DNA of 64,000 nucleotides from Taenia hydatigena (taxonomy: Eukaryota; Platyhelminthes; Cestoda; Cyclophyllidea; Taeniidae). Below, piece after piece: positions 48,018 to 60,851 of this stretch. The translations under genes and the position numbers were made by a program. The DNA lies in assembly GCA_036345935.2 (NCBI GenBank), contig JADWOT020000008.1:9399554-9463553 (forward strand), given 5' to 3'. Position 1 is the stretch's first letter; every line of letters begins with the position of its first letter. The notes under the pieces are model-generated. The model saw only the letters and a list, made by a program, of their open reading frames with translations. It did not search any database and was not told where the DNA came from.

Positions 48018-51000
48018 CTAGGCCATAAGATTTGCGGCGATCAAGAGAGGCGTGATCACGAAGAGGTGGTTGCGGGTAGTCATCGCCGTGTTCCCTTCGC
48101 CGACGCTCAGCATCGGACGACCCCGATGGGGTGGGAAGTCAGGGAGGAAGAGCTTAGAATCGGGTAGCTTTGGGTCGCCGGGCTGAAGCTCGGGCACGGG
48201 CAGCCAAACGTCTGGAGGTAGCTCTCGGGGTGGAACAGCGGTGGTTGACGGTGGTGGTTGCCTCTGTGTCGCAGGTGGTGACAAGTAGGGTCGGTTTAAG
48301 TCAGCTGGTGGAAGCGGCGTTCCCGCTAACGGCACAAGTCCCTCGAAGTTAGGCACTGTATACCAGTTACAGAAGAACGTATTTCATTCCGATAAGTAAA
48401 AACTCGGGATCACGCAAACACAGATTGATTATTAATGAGCGGAAGCTGCTTACATTCGCCATACTCGGGTCGCTCGCCCGGAGGTGTCTCAACGTAGCTG
48501 GGGTAAGGATGCGGCGGTGGTGGTGGCGGTGGCGGCGGAGGTTCTAGGCCGTCAGGAGGGAGGCCACTACCTGCATCACCTTCTCCAAGGTTGGGATGCT
48601 CCAGCGGCTGCCAATGAGACGGGGACCCGCGAGAGTTTGGGTAGGCCACCGACCGATCCGGCTCACCGCCCGTCAGACAACGTGGGTCTGCGCCACTACC
48701 GGCGCTGGCTATCGCCTCCGGCGAACAGTCTGGCGGTACTGGTGGTGGCGGTTGGGGTATTCCTCCGCCTCCTCCCACTCCTCCGGCCTCCGGATGGTAT
48801 CCGCTCGCCTGGGAATTAACAATGACAGGTCCCTTTATACTCTTTGATTCCATCCCCACTCGCATCTCAGGGCTCAACGTATCTGATAACGCAAAGCAAC
48901 GCATGGAATGTATTTTTTGTCATCAACGGAACCGGTTCCAAAGACAATTGCCGTTCAAATACAATGGTCAAATTTCCTTTCTAAAGGAAAATTATTGTTA
49001 ATTTTTCGTTTCTGCCATTAGTGTTAACGATCAAATAAATTCGATTAACAGCGAAGACAGTAATGAGATGAGATGGAACTCAGAAAATATTAGCAGCCTC
49101 CGAAAATAAACTCCACGGTCACGCCTGAAAGCATTCGATGAGAGTCACTTGGAAGCGTGCGGATTGGGCTCATGATAGTGAGTTTGCTCACAGAAGCCTC
49201 CAGCAAGTGCATCTCTCTAAATGGGTTATAGTTTGTTCGCCTGGTCATATGCAAACCACGTAAAACTAGAATGGTTGCAACGCGGTCAGTATTTTTACTA
49301 CAAAGCCCTTCATACACTGATCCCCATATCTACCTTGGTGATAGCCTTTGCTTTTCTGAAACTTTGCGAATATGCTACTACGAATTCTATATTCAACAAG
49401 GCCACACTGTGAATCCTACATATGGCTGCATCAAAAATGGTATTTGAAGTAAAGCGGAAATGGCAGGAAGGCCACATTATCCACCAAATTGTCGATTTCT
49501 TGTATTGCAATGAATGTAGCGATATTGAATCACAAACGCATAGACGCTCACAAAAGCTTAAATACAACAATACACGTCATTCAGGGTTAATCAGTAATGA
49601 GCCGGAAACCATGTGTAAAAAATCACGGATTACTACGGCTCTAGGGTGGACAGCTTAATTTGACAAAGGGACATTACCTCAAGTTCAAATGGCGGGACAG
49701 GTTGATGTGGGCTCCATGGTTGTTGGGTCGATGTGGGCAGAGGCTGCGGTGGTGCAGTAGGCTGTCCAAAGTCCTCATCATCGAGGCCACTAATTGATGC
49801 CGGTGGCGGTGGTGGCAGACTCGCATTAGCATTCTCCACCTTCACTGGTCTCACAGTACTCTCACTAACGCTTAGTAACGGTGGTAATGTCGGAAGCAAC
49901 GCCGGTGAGACCGGAATAGGAGTTGTGGTAGCAGTGGTGGAGCTCATGGTTGTCGATTTCATCGTCGTTGGTGGTGGTGGTGAAATTGTCGTTGTAGAGA
50001 TTATCCCTACAGGTGGAGGTGGTTGTGGGTAAGCCTCGGGATTGGGCAAAACACCGTCACCGCTGCCTTGCTGATCGGGGTAGTAGTTGGGTGGCCACTG
50101 ATAATTGCCCTCCACGCCATCTGGAGTACGTGGTGGTTGGGGTTGTGATTGCGGTGACAGTGGCGGTGGTCGTTGCGGTTCCCAAGGGTTGGAGGATGGC
50201 GGCATCGGCTGTTGCCAGAGTTCACCTTGATTCCACGAGCCACCTTCGCCATTGCCACCGAGTCCACTAGCCTCAGTGTCTGCAGGACCACTCCAGGGTT
50301 GGTTGGAAGGGAGAGAATGCTGGGACTGAGCAACTCCGCCCGGTGCTGGTAGCGGTGCATGAGGCGAAGAGAAGTCCGGTTGTGGCGGCCGCTCCGGCTG
50401 TGGTGGATAAGCAGGTTGCCTCGGTGGTGGTGGCCCCTGCACACCGCCCGCAGGATCGTAACCGCTCTCTGGAGCGTTCATATCCATGGCGCTTGGAAAC
50501 TTAAAAGTGAAAGCACGCACGGTCAGTTTTACGATGAAGGGTCGCATGGTAATCATCAAAAATAACTAAAGGTGAGAAAGTGCAAAAATGCAGAGGAAAT
50601 GACTCACAGGTACTCCGGGGGATTGGATTTGATAGGACGCACCAGGAGAATATTGATTACCACCGTTGGAAGACGATGGCGGTGGGGGTTGAATTGGCTG
50701 TGTGGACACAAAGGTGTTCACAGCGCCCGTTCGCCAGGGATCATGGGGGAGCATTTGTGGCTGGCCGTAGATTGGACCCGCGACGTTGAGAGGCTGCAGT
50801 AGGCTCGGTGTCCCGTGATGAGGAGCCGAAGCGTTGCGCAACTTCGCCTTTGCCAGAATTCGAGCCCCTAACTCCAGGGCCTCTGGATCACCATTATTCT
50901 GAGAATTAAAGTCCAAACGCTCGGCCACCGAGTTCAAATCTGTGATTGCAGTGGTGAAACGTTTCGTTTGACCGGTCCTATAAGGAATGGGCTCACTTGA

Positions 51001-54000
51001 TTATACAAATAAGAGCACATGGAACCATAAGAGTAGGGGAAAAACAGAAGGGAAAGACAGTGCTGCTAGAAATCAAGTAGGTTCATTAGCCACTACCTCT
51101 AGATCGTAAGAGTAGACATGTCAGTGCAACTTACTCTCTTTTTACTTAATAGTTTAAACTGCTTAGGCGCAAGAAAAACCACTCAGGATTAAGACGACCG
51201 CAGTGAACCAACTGTTCCCAAAGTAGTGGCTCATGTCTAGCGAATACTTACTATAATCCTACTTGACAAAAATGTATAATTTATCTTCTAAACGGGAAGC
51301 AGCAAAAAGGAGGAGGGAAAAATAAGGGCGTCAGACCCAAAACAAGTGAGTAAAAATTTCCACAAGACCACACAAAAATACTTGACATTAAGTGGAGAAA
51401 CCAAAAATTCACAAGCGTGACATGCGAGCAGCCAGAAAAGGGTAATAAAACAGAGAGAACATCAATTACACACCTAGTTCAAGTTCAATGAAAGCGCGAT
51501 TTATAAAACAACTTTAAGAGCTCACAGTGGAACGGGTGGAGGGTTCCAACAGGCACTGTTTTGTTGGGTAGTACCAGCACACACCGAGGATGGTGTTCGA
51601 GCGAACAAATCTTGCACTCCAGAATACTGCAAGTGTGGAAGGAGGAGGAGCGATAAAAGCAAAAAGTTTAAGAAAGGGCCAACTCAAAACTATGAAATGA
51701 AAAAAAACATCACCACAAACTGCAATTCAAACGCTTTACCTTTCGAAGTTTTCCTACAATAGGGAGGTAATGCAATCTGGCTTTGTACGTGAGATTTGGA
51801 TAAGGGAGTTAATGGGGTAGCCACGGAAAAGGTTCGAATGGAGTACCTCTCATTTGACAGCTTTCAGAAAAACGATTCGAGCAATAATTTATTGGTGAAA
51901 GTAGACTCATATTCAGCGATTGATAAATCTTTCCAGATGACCAATTCAGCCGTAAATAACAAATGCATGGGTCGATTGTCAACTCTAAATTCGTAAAACA
52001 GATGGTACAGTTGAACCACTAATCGTTAAGACCGATGCAAAGGGTATGGACCCAGTGCGGCAATTAAACATGAAATGAGCCTAAACAGAAAAGCATTTAA
52101 CCCTCGTTTAAGTTACGAATGGCGGAACTCACGTATAATTTAAGCTGGGCGGCCCACTTGCTGAGCTTTTCAGGCGCATTGGCGGAATGCTGTGAAGACG
52201 AGCCACCACTGCCACCTCCGCCTTGTCTATTTGGGGGGAAGTAGGACTGGTAGGAGGCGTGAGATTGTGATGCCGCTGGCTGCTGTGGATTTGACAGGGA
52301 ACCGGGTGGTGATCCCCACGCCAACGGCTCCGGCTGCCAGGCGGCGCCTGGATACGAGCTCTGTCGCTTCGTGCGCAACAATTCGTCAGAGTCGGTGGAG
52401 TTGTTTGAGGATCGACGAACACGGTGGCCATAGGGCCAGCCACTGACAGAGTGTGGTGCCGCGCTACCCCCGCTGGTGGTGTACTTGCACTCCTGGATCA
52501 GCTGCAATGGCAGTAAAAGCATGTTACTTTCAAAAATATAGTAGAAAAGTAAAGATTCACTTTACTAGAAGGTGTCAAACTAGTTCTGACTTCTAGCTAC
52601 CCGCAATCATACACCTATTGAATAGCCAAAATGTCAGAATCCGGTGATTACCTGAATAAAACCTGAAATGGACCGAGTGGTAGCCATGCTCAAGTGACTT
52701 TGACTTCTAAAAATCCTCACTGCTTATCTTGAACCTCCACAAGGACGGGATAGGCATTTCAAACTTGCGATGCAAAGTATGGAACGCTACTGTTGCTTCT
52801 TACCAGAGGCAAATAAGTAGCAAAAGGAGCAGAAAATTTGCTTACGCACCTCAAATACTCTAGATGTAGGATTGCAAAGAAAGGCAAAATCCACAATTGT
52901 GGTGAAAGCCTCTTTACCACTAAAACAAGTATGTAAGTGAAAGACGAGTTAAGGTTTTTCGTGGTGAGTTTAATTTTATTGTTTTTCAAGTACTGAATCA
53001 CAAGGTGAGAGGGAGGAATTCGGAATGGGGGATGACTCACATTCATGAACGTGCACGGATACATGTGCGCGCACAGGCATGCAAAAATACTGCACTTCTT
53101 CCAAAAAGAGCGATAAAAATAACTCACTGGGATGTGTTGGTCACCTTCGATCAAGATCTCAACAGAATTTTAATGATTGGCCCTTGAGAAGCGTTAAAGA
53201 CATCGGCAGTGTTTGTCATCTGTGACTGATATGGTTGACCTCCAATTGGCAACTTTGAGCAAACAGTGAATAGAAATGTCCCCTAGTTCCGCTTTATTGA
53301 GTGCTTGACTTGATTACTAAGGTCCAACCTTCTTCGGCAATGACTTCACCTTGGGATATGCTGACGCAAAACCTCACCGATTGCGTGTAAAGGGATCAAT
53401 CAACTTTCAATTAAAGTGTGTATATCCCAAATGGAGCCTATTCCCTGTTGAAATAAACTTGTTTTACACTTTACTCACGGAAAAGACTCCAATACTGGAT
53501 TTCAAACATGTTAAAAAAGAGCACCAGCCACAAAACACTGTTAAAAAATTCTTAAGCAGTATAGCGTTCTATGATAAGAGGTGAGATGTTGAAGATAAAC
53601 CACAATCAGCTCACTGCAACTGATTAAGCTCAATCTGAGATAATTGGTCGGCAATTGCCACCTGACAATTGGAATCATGATATAGTGGATCCCAACACCA
53701 ACTATGTCATCAGCAAACCCAACCATTACCTCTATTATGTAGTAAGTCGTTCTCAAAGCCCGTTTTTTTGAGCAGTTAGAGACTAGTCCACACAAGTTTA
53801 TGGCACCTTTGTGAACGGTGAAACGTGAACACTTTTAGTTAGACCGAATCGCTTCCATCAAATGATCAAATGGAAAAACAACTGATTTCCTCTTCGTAGA
53901 TCATAATGTTATTTGTTACTAGCCTCTTCCTGACGAATTCATTTGGCATGCGTGGTTTACCGATAACGGTTGATATTTCAAAGGCAATATCAGTAGTGAT

Positions 54001-57000
54001 TTTTTTACAATTAAGGGAGATACCCATACAATTAGAGTACTTTTAGTCTAAAGTTAAACAAACTATCCAGTAAGCGCATCGAATAAATGAAGGAATCGGA
54101 AAGGGGCGTTACAAACAAGTCTGTGGAAATAGAAACATGCAATAACTCAAGCGGTAAATCGGCTGAATTAAAAGCGGTCGGAACATTGCGCCTGTTGGGA
54201 CTACGGAGCACCCCCTGACCTTGAATCAATCACGGAGTAGCAGCATTGGGAGTTCTTCTCAACTATACCTCTAATAAGGATACTACGGCTTTATAGTAAG
54301 AACTCGTTAAGAACAACAGACACATTGAATATGCGAAACACTATGAGACCGCTCGATGTAAGGACGAGTTACAGCGCCTACCGAGGGCTTGACGGTGGCG
54401 TATTTCTGGTGCACGTAGGTAATCGCCTCGGATAGGAAGATGTGCAGATCCTTGTTCACCGAAGCAAAATTTTGTGTCCTCTCCAGCCGCTTCGTTGTCG
54501 CGGTGATGGCGGCTAAAGAATGTAGGAAAACTCATAATCGTTGCTCTCACAACCATGCAAGTTTGAGGATACAGAGTTCTGAGAAATAAATGGGGGTTCC
54601 TTTATCATGTTCTACTTTGTTTTGAGTCAACAACACAGTGGTTGCATTTCTAACTCTTTCATTTGAATTCCCCTGAAAATTGTGTTAAAAATACTCAATA
54701 CATCAATCAAATTTTGTGTACAAACCACCACCCATGGAACCCAAAAGTGTAACTATTATTAGCAATTTCCGACAACTTAATAGTACTTAATTTCCGTAAG
54801 TACCATTCTATTCTTGAAGTGATGTTTGACACCTTGACAGCTAAAGCGATCACATCAGCCAAGACGTTTCACGATCCCACATGGGTATGCAGCAGTTTGC
54901 AAAACCAGTTTCGCAAACAAAACCTTAGACATATTCACCCGATAACAAATGCACAAGAAACAGGTGCTCTGTCGTATGGCACCGTTTCCTGTTTATCGCA
55001 TCATAAACCAGGATGTTTCCAGAAAAGGGCAGCCAACGCTGCAAAGCCAAATGATAACTGGACACTAAATAAGGTGCTCGTCAACGCGAACAGAAAAGTG
55101 CAAAAGTGCTGCTAACTGTTAGTTATCAACTTCAGACCATCATAATTAAAACATAGTCACAATACTATCTATGCTTGGAGTTCCAACAAAAAATTCTCAA
55201 TCCCTTTTTTGCCAAATTACTAGGATAATTTGAGGTAATAATAAAGTGGATGTAGCCGCCACAAAATTATGTGTCATCGGTGCCACTATTGCCAAGCAGG
55301 GCGTAAAGAGGCGGCCACGAAGGCATTTAACAGCATTGGCACCCATCTTAAGCTGTCGCAAATGCGGCGAACGAGAGAGAGATGGACGACTTGCCTCCCA
55401 TCGCTTGAGGAAGTATTGGTGCTGACTTGAATTCTGCCTCCGTGGCACGAAAATTTGTACTTCTACGGAACTTATTTACAGACAAATGGCACACAACTTC
55501 AAACCGCACCGTAGCGATGCATACCTGCCTACTTGATCCAAGCTTTCTATGGTGCAGGTGAACACCAACAAAAAGTTTCGAAATCGAACGCGTTCGATGG
55601 ACCAACAGAGAGAAACTTAAAAATGAAATACTTTCAAGCAGAATTCGAGTTGCGGCAGAGATCCTATAAATTCTTGGTGAAGTTGAGGTCTTGGACTTGC
55701 GATGAAATGCACATTGCGAGCGCAACAGCTCGGAGTGACAAATAGCCTGCTATGTTAACGACATTAAACAGTTAAATTTTCGAAATGGAAGGAGCTTCTA
55801 ATTACCAAGCGATTGAAACGCTCCCCAATTAATAGTGGAATTGAGAGATTCAAGTTGAATTGAAATCACGTTATCCGCATTAACGTCCTTAATTTATAAT
55901 AATCGAATCGTGATTGTATATGAATCGCTTCCTGAAACCAACTGTTACAGTTAAAGCCATTTTCAGTTATGTAATTTCAACGATAACATATCTTAAATTT
56001 AATAAGCCCCGATTCACTTAGGGACTTAACGACGAACCTACGTATGATAGAGACCTCAAGCATCCCTCTCTTTACCTGAAGACGAATGATAGCGTTGCGG
56101 AACAGTTTTGCACTTTATGGACAAACTTGCGACGCACGGCCCTTTAGAGTGCTTCGCAACATTCAGAGAGTCAAGAAATTGCCGTTTTGCGTAGATCCTA
56201 AGCCTACGGTAGTCGACTGGGTGAGCCAAATAAATACTTGGGTGATGGACTAGATTATTTTTCGACGAAGAAAGTAGAACTTATGAATGATAATGCTTGA
56301 GGTAATTTATTGTCAAGACTGGTTTATGTGCAAGCCGAAGCTAACATGTGAGGGGTCAATAACTAGATGGGCGCCATCGAGAGCAGAAAAATCGCAAACA
56401 TAACTCGAATTGGATACCGAAAGGAGTGGGCAAAGCGGAAGCCCATCAGCCCCACACGTGCACACGCATACACCGCCACCACACCGCTGCACCATGCCCG
56501 CTCGCACATGTGTCCACTGTCAGCGGCCCACTAATCCTTTCCTTTTTTCGCCGCTAGATGCTGCCACTACCAGTGCTTGTGCACGTGGAGAAGCTTCATC
56601 GCACAGACAAGACCACAGACACAAGAAAGCCAATCCTACAAAACGCTTCATGTCATAAATAATCACAGGGCAAATTGGAGTAACGCTTTGGAGAAAGAGG
56701 AATGAATTCATCCATGCTACTTGGAAGCACTTAGGACTGAATAGCAAATTTACAACAATATAACCCAGAAAAGCCCACAAGCAAATTGATTCAACGGTCA
56801 CCAAGGCATCTTCGGTCGACTGATCAAATAGGAGCGTCAAAACCAAGGAGATGTTGAAGGCTACAATGATCAAAAGTAAAACGACCATATTATTCTTTTG
56901 AAAACCTGCAGCTAATAGAGGAACCATAAAACAAGTAGTCAAGTTGCCTTGTTGACAACAATCTACCATTTTAATTAGCTAAAAATTCCAGAAGTACGAG

Positions 57001-60000
57001 CTCCTGTAGCTGACGATGTCAAATCTGAAGTTGTATTTTTTTTGTAGTTAATCCCACATTTTACTACTAAATAGATCGTACTGACAAGTCGGACTTGGAG
57101 TCGTCCAAACTGCTTTTAATTAACGAAGATCACATGCTGAGTATTGGGTTTGCGACAAATTTATTCGGAACTCAAATGAATTAGCAGAAGGCCATTTTCA
57201 CCCAGGCACTTTTGTTTTATGGGGATAATATTCATCTTTCAAAATGACCATTTAAGATCCTTCCAATATCAAAAGAATTCGTGGAAATTTTTAGATATAT
57301 TCATGAGTTGAACCCAGGAAAAAAACAACGTGACGTTACAGTCAAAAGCCAGAAGGAATCTCCCAGGTGGCTATTGTATGAGCCGCAATACCGTGGTTAG
57401 TAAAAAAAGCCTTCAATATTTTCCCCATTCCACACGCAGTGCGGTTGGAGGCTAGTTCTTAGTGCGGCATGTGAGAGTTAAAATAAGTGTTATGCTCCAA
57501 ACGGGGAAAAAGAGGATCTTGTAACCCCACTTTCTAACAAACCATTATATAACTGTTTTTAAAAGCTCGCTTTTGTTAGAGGAAGGGCAATTATCAAGGC
57601 TTTAAAAAAACACAACGAGTAACAAAGTAGCGACAAAGCTTCGTCATTCGAAGACCACCGTGATCTGCCCTTGTAAAGGTCATTAAAAATGACCACAAAT
57701 CACATACACAATCCATTAGGAAACTCCACGACAGCGATTTTTACTCAGACGCTAGAAGCAAGACTAGCTTAAAAAAGGGCTAAGACTAATGATAACTGTC
57801 ATTATGGCCAGAGCAATCCGATCTCGAGGCAGTGAAAAAAAAAAAACCGATTTGTTGTACACAATCCGGGAAACAAAACCAATTTGTATTTGAGATCTTT
57901 TCTGAAAAGGACCCTCATAACTGCCAACAGGAAGGCGTGACCTACGTCGCCCGAAAAGCGGTAAAACTCTCTATATCGTACAGTAACTCAATTATTCAAT
58001 GTGCGAGTTTTTGAAGAATTGTCTGCTCTGTGAGAACCCGAAGAGCGCGCACCAGGGGATCCCGATTAGTTCATTAGAAAACAAGGATCAGTGGTAATTG
58101 TCGCAGAAATCAACTTTTGTTATTGAAACCTCAAATGAATTATCAATGCCAACAACTTTTCTAGAAAGAGCTGCAGCTAGTATGATGCCTTACAGAAAGC
58201 ACTTTTCGAACAAAAATAATAAAAAAAGTGAATGCACTTGCTAGTGAATGGTGGATTATGTTGTCACTACCGCATCGAAAAGTACCTGAAAAAAATTTCA
58301 GTTCCACCAAGGTGGACTTCTAGCACTATATTTGTACGTGTGGCAAAATTCCCAAAATGTTTTTTTCGCCTGAAATGCAGAGCAAAGTCCATAACCAAGC
58401 AATGAGTCATAATCGCACAACACATTCGGCCAATTCTGGTCAATTACATCAACAAGCGCGGAGAAATGACCTTTCAACGCTGGATCAGCAGTGCCAATGT
58501 GGGTTTTACATCGCACGAAACCGGTCGCAGTAGGCGCGTATCCAGGCGGCCGCCAAATGCTGAAACGGACTGCAAAAGCTAATTCTACCATTTTCAAGAT
58601 CACAATTTTGAAATTGAATTCGCCGACTACGGTGGCATCGAGATGGTGAATCTTGCTTTATGTTTTTTGGAGGTTAGGTGACTTCCAAGTCCAATAAAGG
58701 AGTGGGATGGGAACAAACTCGAATAACGTGTGTAGGTGTGCAAATGTGTGCTCCCACGAATGGGTTTGTGAGAGCTTTCATCAATCAAAATAACATCCGG
58801 TTAACAGCTAAAAAGCAAAAGATGAGCGAAAGAAGCCATTCATTCTTAAAACCAACATGATATTACTCGAGGCGATTTCACTGTATAGAACCAGTCAAAA
58901 CAGGGCAGGCTCCGTGGATGCCAACTTAACGAATTGAAATTCGACTTTTACAGGTAAGCGAATAGAGAGCAAGTAGTAGAAATTCATTACAATCTGTTTT
59001 AACAGCAACATTAACTGCATTAAAAATGGCACTGGTGCCTTGTGCTACAGTTAGGTTTATGTAAGTAAAATGAGAACGACATTCATGCAAAATAAAATAT
59101 CAGCAAATAATGTACCAAAACATAGTTCCGCTCCGATCCCACCACGATGAGAGTTGACTGGCGCGTTTTTCCATCAAAGAAATATTAAAAACCAGCATAG
59201 ATAAAAAATTAAATTAATCGACACTATTTTCCAAAACAGTCTTCTTGTCAAGATACAGGGTGACATAGACAAAAGAGTGACAAACAAGGCTCGAACCTGC
59301 GAATGAATTAGCTTTAGTCTAAACTAAGGACCACAGATCAACATAGAGGGAAGCAAGTGCTTCACGAACATGTTCGATGTTATCTCACCCAACATTTCCG
59401 TTGAATTCACTTAGCCGCTTATCTGGTGTCCAGATATCTCAAGACAATTAGAGTAGCCAATAATTACCCCGGAAATTGATGCTTACAAACGCCTGAACGT
59501 TCATTTATTGTCATTCAAACAAGCATTAGGCTGACTGATAAGTGAAGCGAATGAAACGTCCAGAAAAATACAAACCCACATTTCCATTACTTGCAACCAC
59601 TAGGGATCTACGTAACGGTGAAATTTCAGTGTGAAGAAGAGATACATAAAGCAGAACTGAAACCAACTCAGCTCTGTAGTGTACACAGAGCTAGTCTCAA
59701 AAGCGGTCCCTTGCATCGTTTACAATTGGTCAAGCTTGCGATTGAGGAAGCGCGAGAAGGGATGAAAGAATGAAGAGAGAAGTGAACTTACTAATAAGTT
59801 TAGACCAGACGTGTGGTAAAGACTTGGAGGAGTCCAAGGAAGCATCGACAAAGCAGGCCTTAACGAAATTGTCACAGGCCGCGGAGCAGATTTCGGCCTG
59901 CTTGCCCTCCCGCGCGCCACAGTAGGTGCCGCAATAGCGGAATCGAGAAAAAGCCACGATGCACTCCGGACGCTTCGAAACCTGCACGAAGGGAAAAAGC

Positions 60001-60851
60001 CAACTTACCCATCTTTAGGAAAAGCAATTAACACGCGTCGTGTCTCACCTTATTCAGGCAATTCAGCCTAGTACTTCAACCCTCTATCACCATCCATGTA
60101 CAAATGATAAGATCGCAGAATGCGTTTATTGAAGGGATGTTAATGAGTTAAAAATCATTTAGCATGTTAAAGTTTTTTTAAACAGCGGTCAGGACTTTTT
60201 TCAATCCACATTAATGGTGATTAAATACCATCAAGAAATAGTGACGCTACAAATAATCTAATGCGAAGTCCTCATCTAAATTATTCAACACAGCATGTGA
60301 AAGTTCAAAAAGAATTGATAATAGCATACGACTCCTTTAGGAATGAAACCTTATTACAGAAGAACACTTTATGAGCAAGCGATACCATCTCCCACACCTG
60401 AAAAAAATTGCAGTTCAAACAATTCGAAGCGAAGGCTGAAAATTGGGTTCCTTCCACCAGTGATGACTAAGAACATCTTGGAAATACATAAATTGTCAAA
60501 ACAGTAACCACATGTGTACAAGCTGAGCTACGCAACCATGGTTTGCGTTCGGTGGATAAAATAACACGAACTAAGTGATTAAACTCTATGTTAAGCGCGT
60601 ATCAACTTAATTCTAATGGGTAAAGACGATGAGATTTCATAAGCGGCTGCTGTACTATTTTATAAACACAGTGACCATTTACTAAATACCCTGTCCCAGG
60701 TAAAAGTTACCACTGAAAGCGAGGTAAGTCAAGGATCGGATAGTGAATAAAGCCACACACCAGCACCCATGAAAGAGAACAGCTTGTGTAGGGTGAAGGA
60801 AACGGCTGGCCCGCGGTCCAGTGCGTTATGCGAAACCGGATCCCAGGCCCG
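48018..60851 (-). CDS. Glypican with very long proline-rich tail (5' exons outside window)
   Basis: Nine phase-consistent exons: 60851-60759, 59981-59792, 54512-54382, 52501-52133, 51626-51526, 50977-50608, 50499-49678, 48808-48454, 48355-48018 (stop TAG), 922 residues. Glypicans are GPI-anchored heparan-sulfate proteoglycans modulating Wnt, Hedgehog and BMP signalling. The glypican core cysteines are in 'RPECIVAFSRFRYCGTYCGA' and 'EICSAACDNFVKACF'; the 'HIFLSEAITYVHQKY' helix, 'ALLQEC'-like 'LIQECKY', and 'VCAGTTQQNSACWNPPP' follow. Two furin-type sites, RVRR and RTKR (about residues 165-168 and 181-184), sit where glypicans are cleaved. From about residue 360 the protein is proline-rich for over 500 residues, including a run of ten prolines, with Ser-Gly sites ('QQGSGDGV', 'GDAGSGLP', 'SAGSGADP') suited to glycosaminoglycan chains. 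It ends in a GPI signal ('HLFVITPLLIAANLMA'). Known glypican tails are around 100 residues or less. The signal peptide and first cysteines must lie beyond 64000. Confidence 0.87.
56520..56969 (-). CDS. Hydrophobic ORF nested in a glypican intron
   Basis: A 149-codon frame starting with ATG lies inside the 5.3-kb intron 54513-59791 on the same strand as glypican. It has strongly hydrophobic stretches ('NMVVLLLIIVAFNISLVLTL', 'SICLWAFLGYIVVNLLF', 'FVGLAFLCLWSCLC') that would predict three or four membrane segments. I recognise no family. AT-rich DNA often yields such frames by chance, so this is a weak candidate for a small nested membrane-protein gene. Confidence 0.2.
   Translation of the reverse strand: MVDCCQQGNLTTCFMVPLLAAGFQKNNMVVLLLIIVAFNISLVLTLLFDQSTEDALVTVESICLWAFLGYIVVNLLFSPKCFQVAWMNSFLFLQSVTPICPVIIYDMKRFVGLAFLCLWSCLCDEASPRAQALVVAASSGEKRKGLVGR
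58298..58603 (-). CDS. Unrecognised ORF in a glypican intron
   Basis: A 101-codon frame on the glypican strand reads 'WRPPGYAPTATGFVRCKTHI', 'HFSALVDVIDQNWPNVLCDY', a balanced, non-low-complexity sequence with several cysteines. TTTTGCAG and TTTCAG acceptors occur near its 5' end. It could be an exon of a nested gene or an old transposon fragment; it does not match the glypican fold and is not needed for the glypican model. Confidence 0.22.
   Translation of the reverse strand: MILKMVELAFAVRFSIWRPPGYAPTATGFVRCKTHIGTADPALKGHFSALVDVIDQNWPNVLCDYDSLLGYGLCSAFQAKKTFWEFCHTYKYSARSPPWWN

Noticed and set aside
48484..50565. Plus-strand and alternative-frame ORFs of up to 145 codons over the proline-rich glypican exons
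   Set aside because: They are shadows of GC-rich CCN codons; only the minus-strand frame used in the model joins in phase and ends in a GPI signal.
59275..59345. tRNA-like B box (GGTTCGAGCC on the minus strand)
   Set aside because: Only about three T-stem pairs form and no D or anticodon arm is present at the right distance; at most a SINE-type relic.
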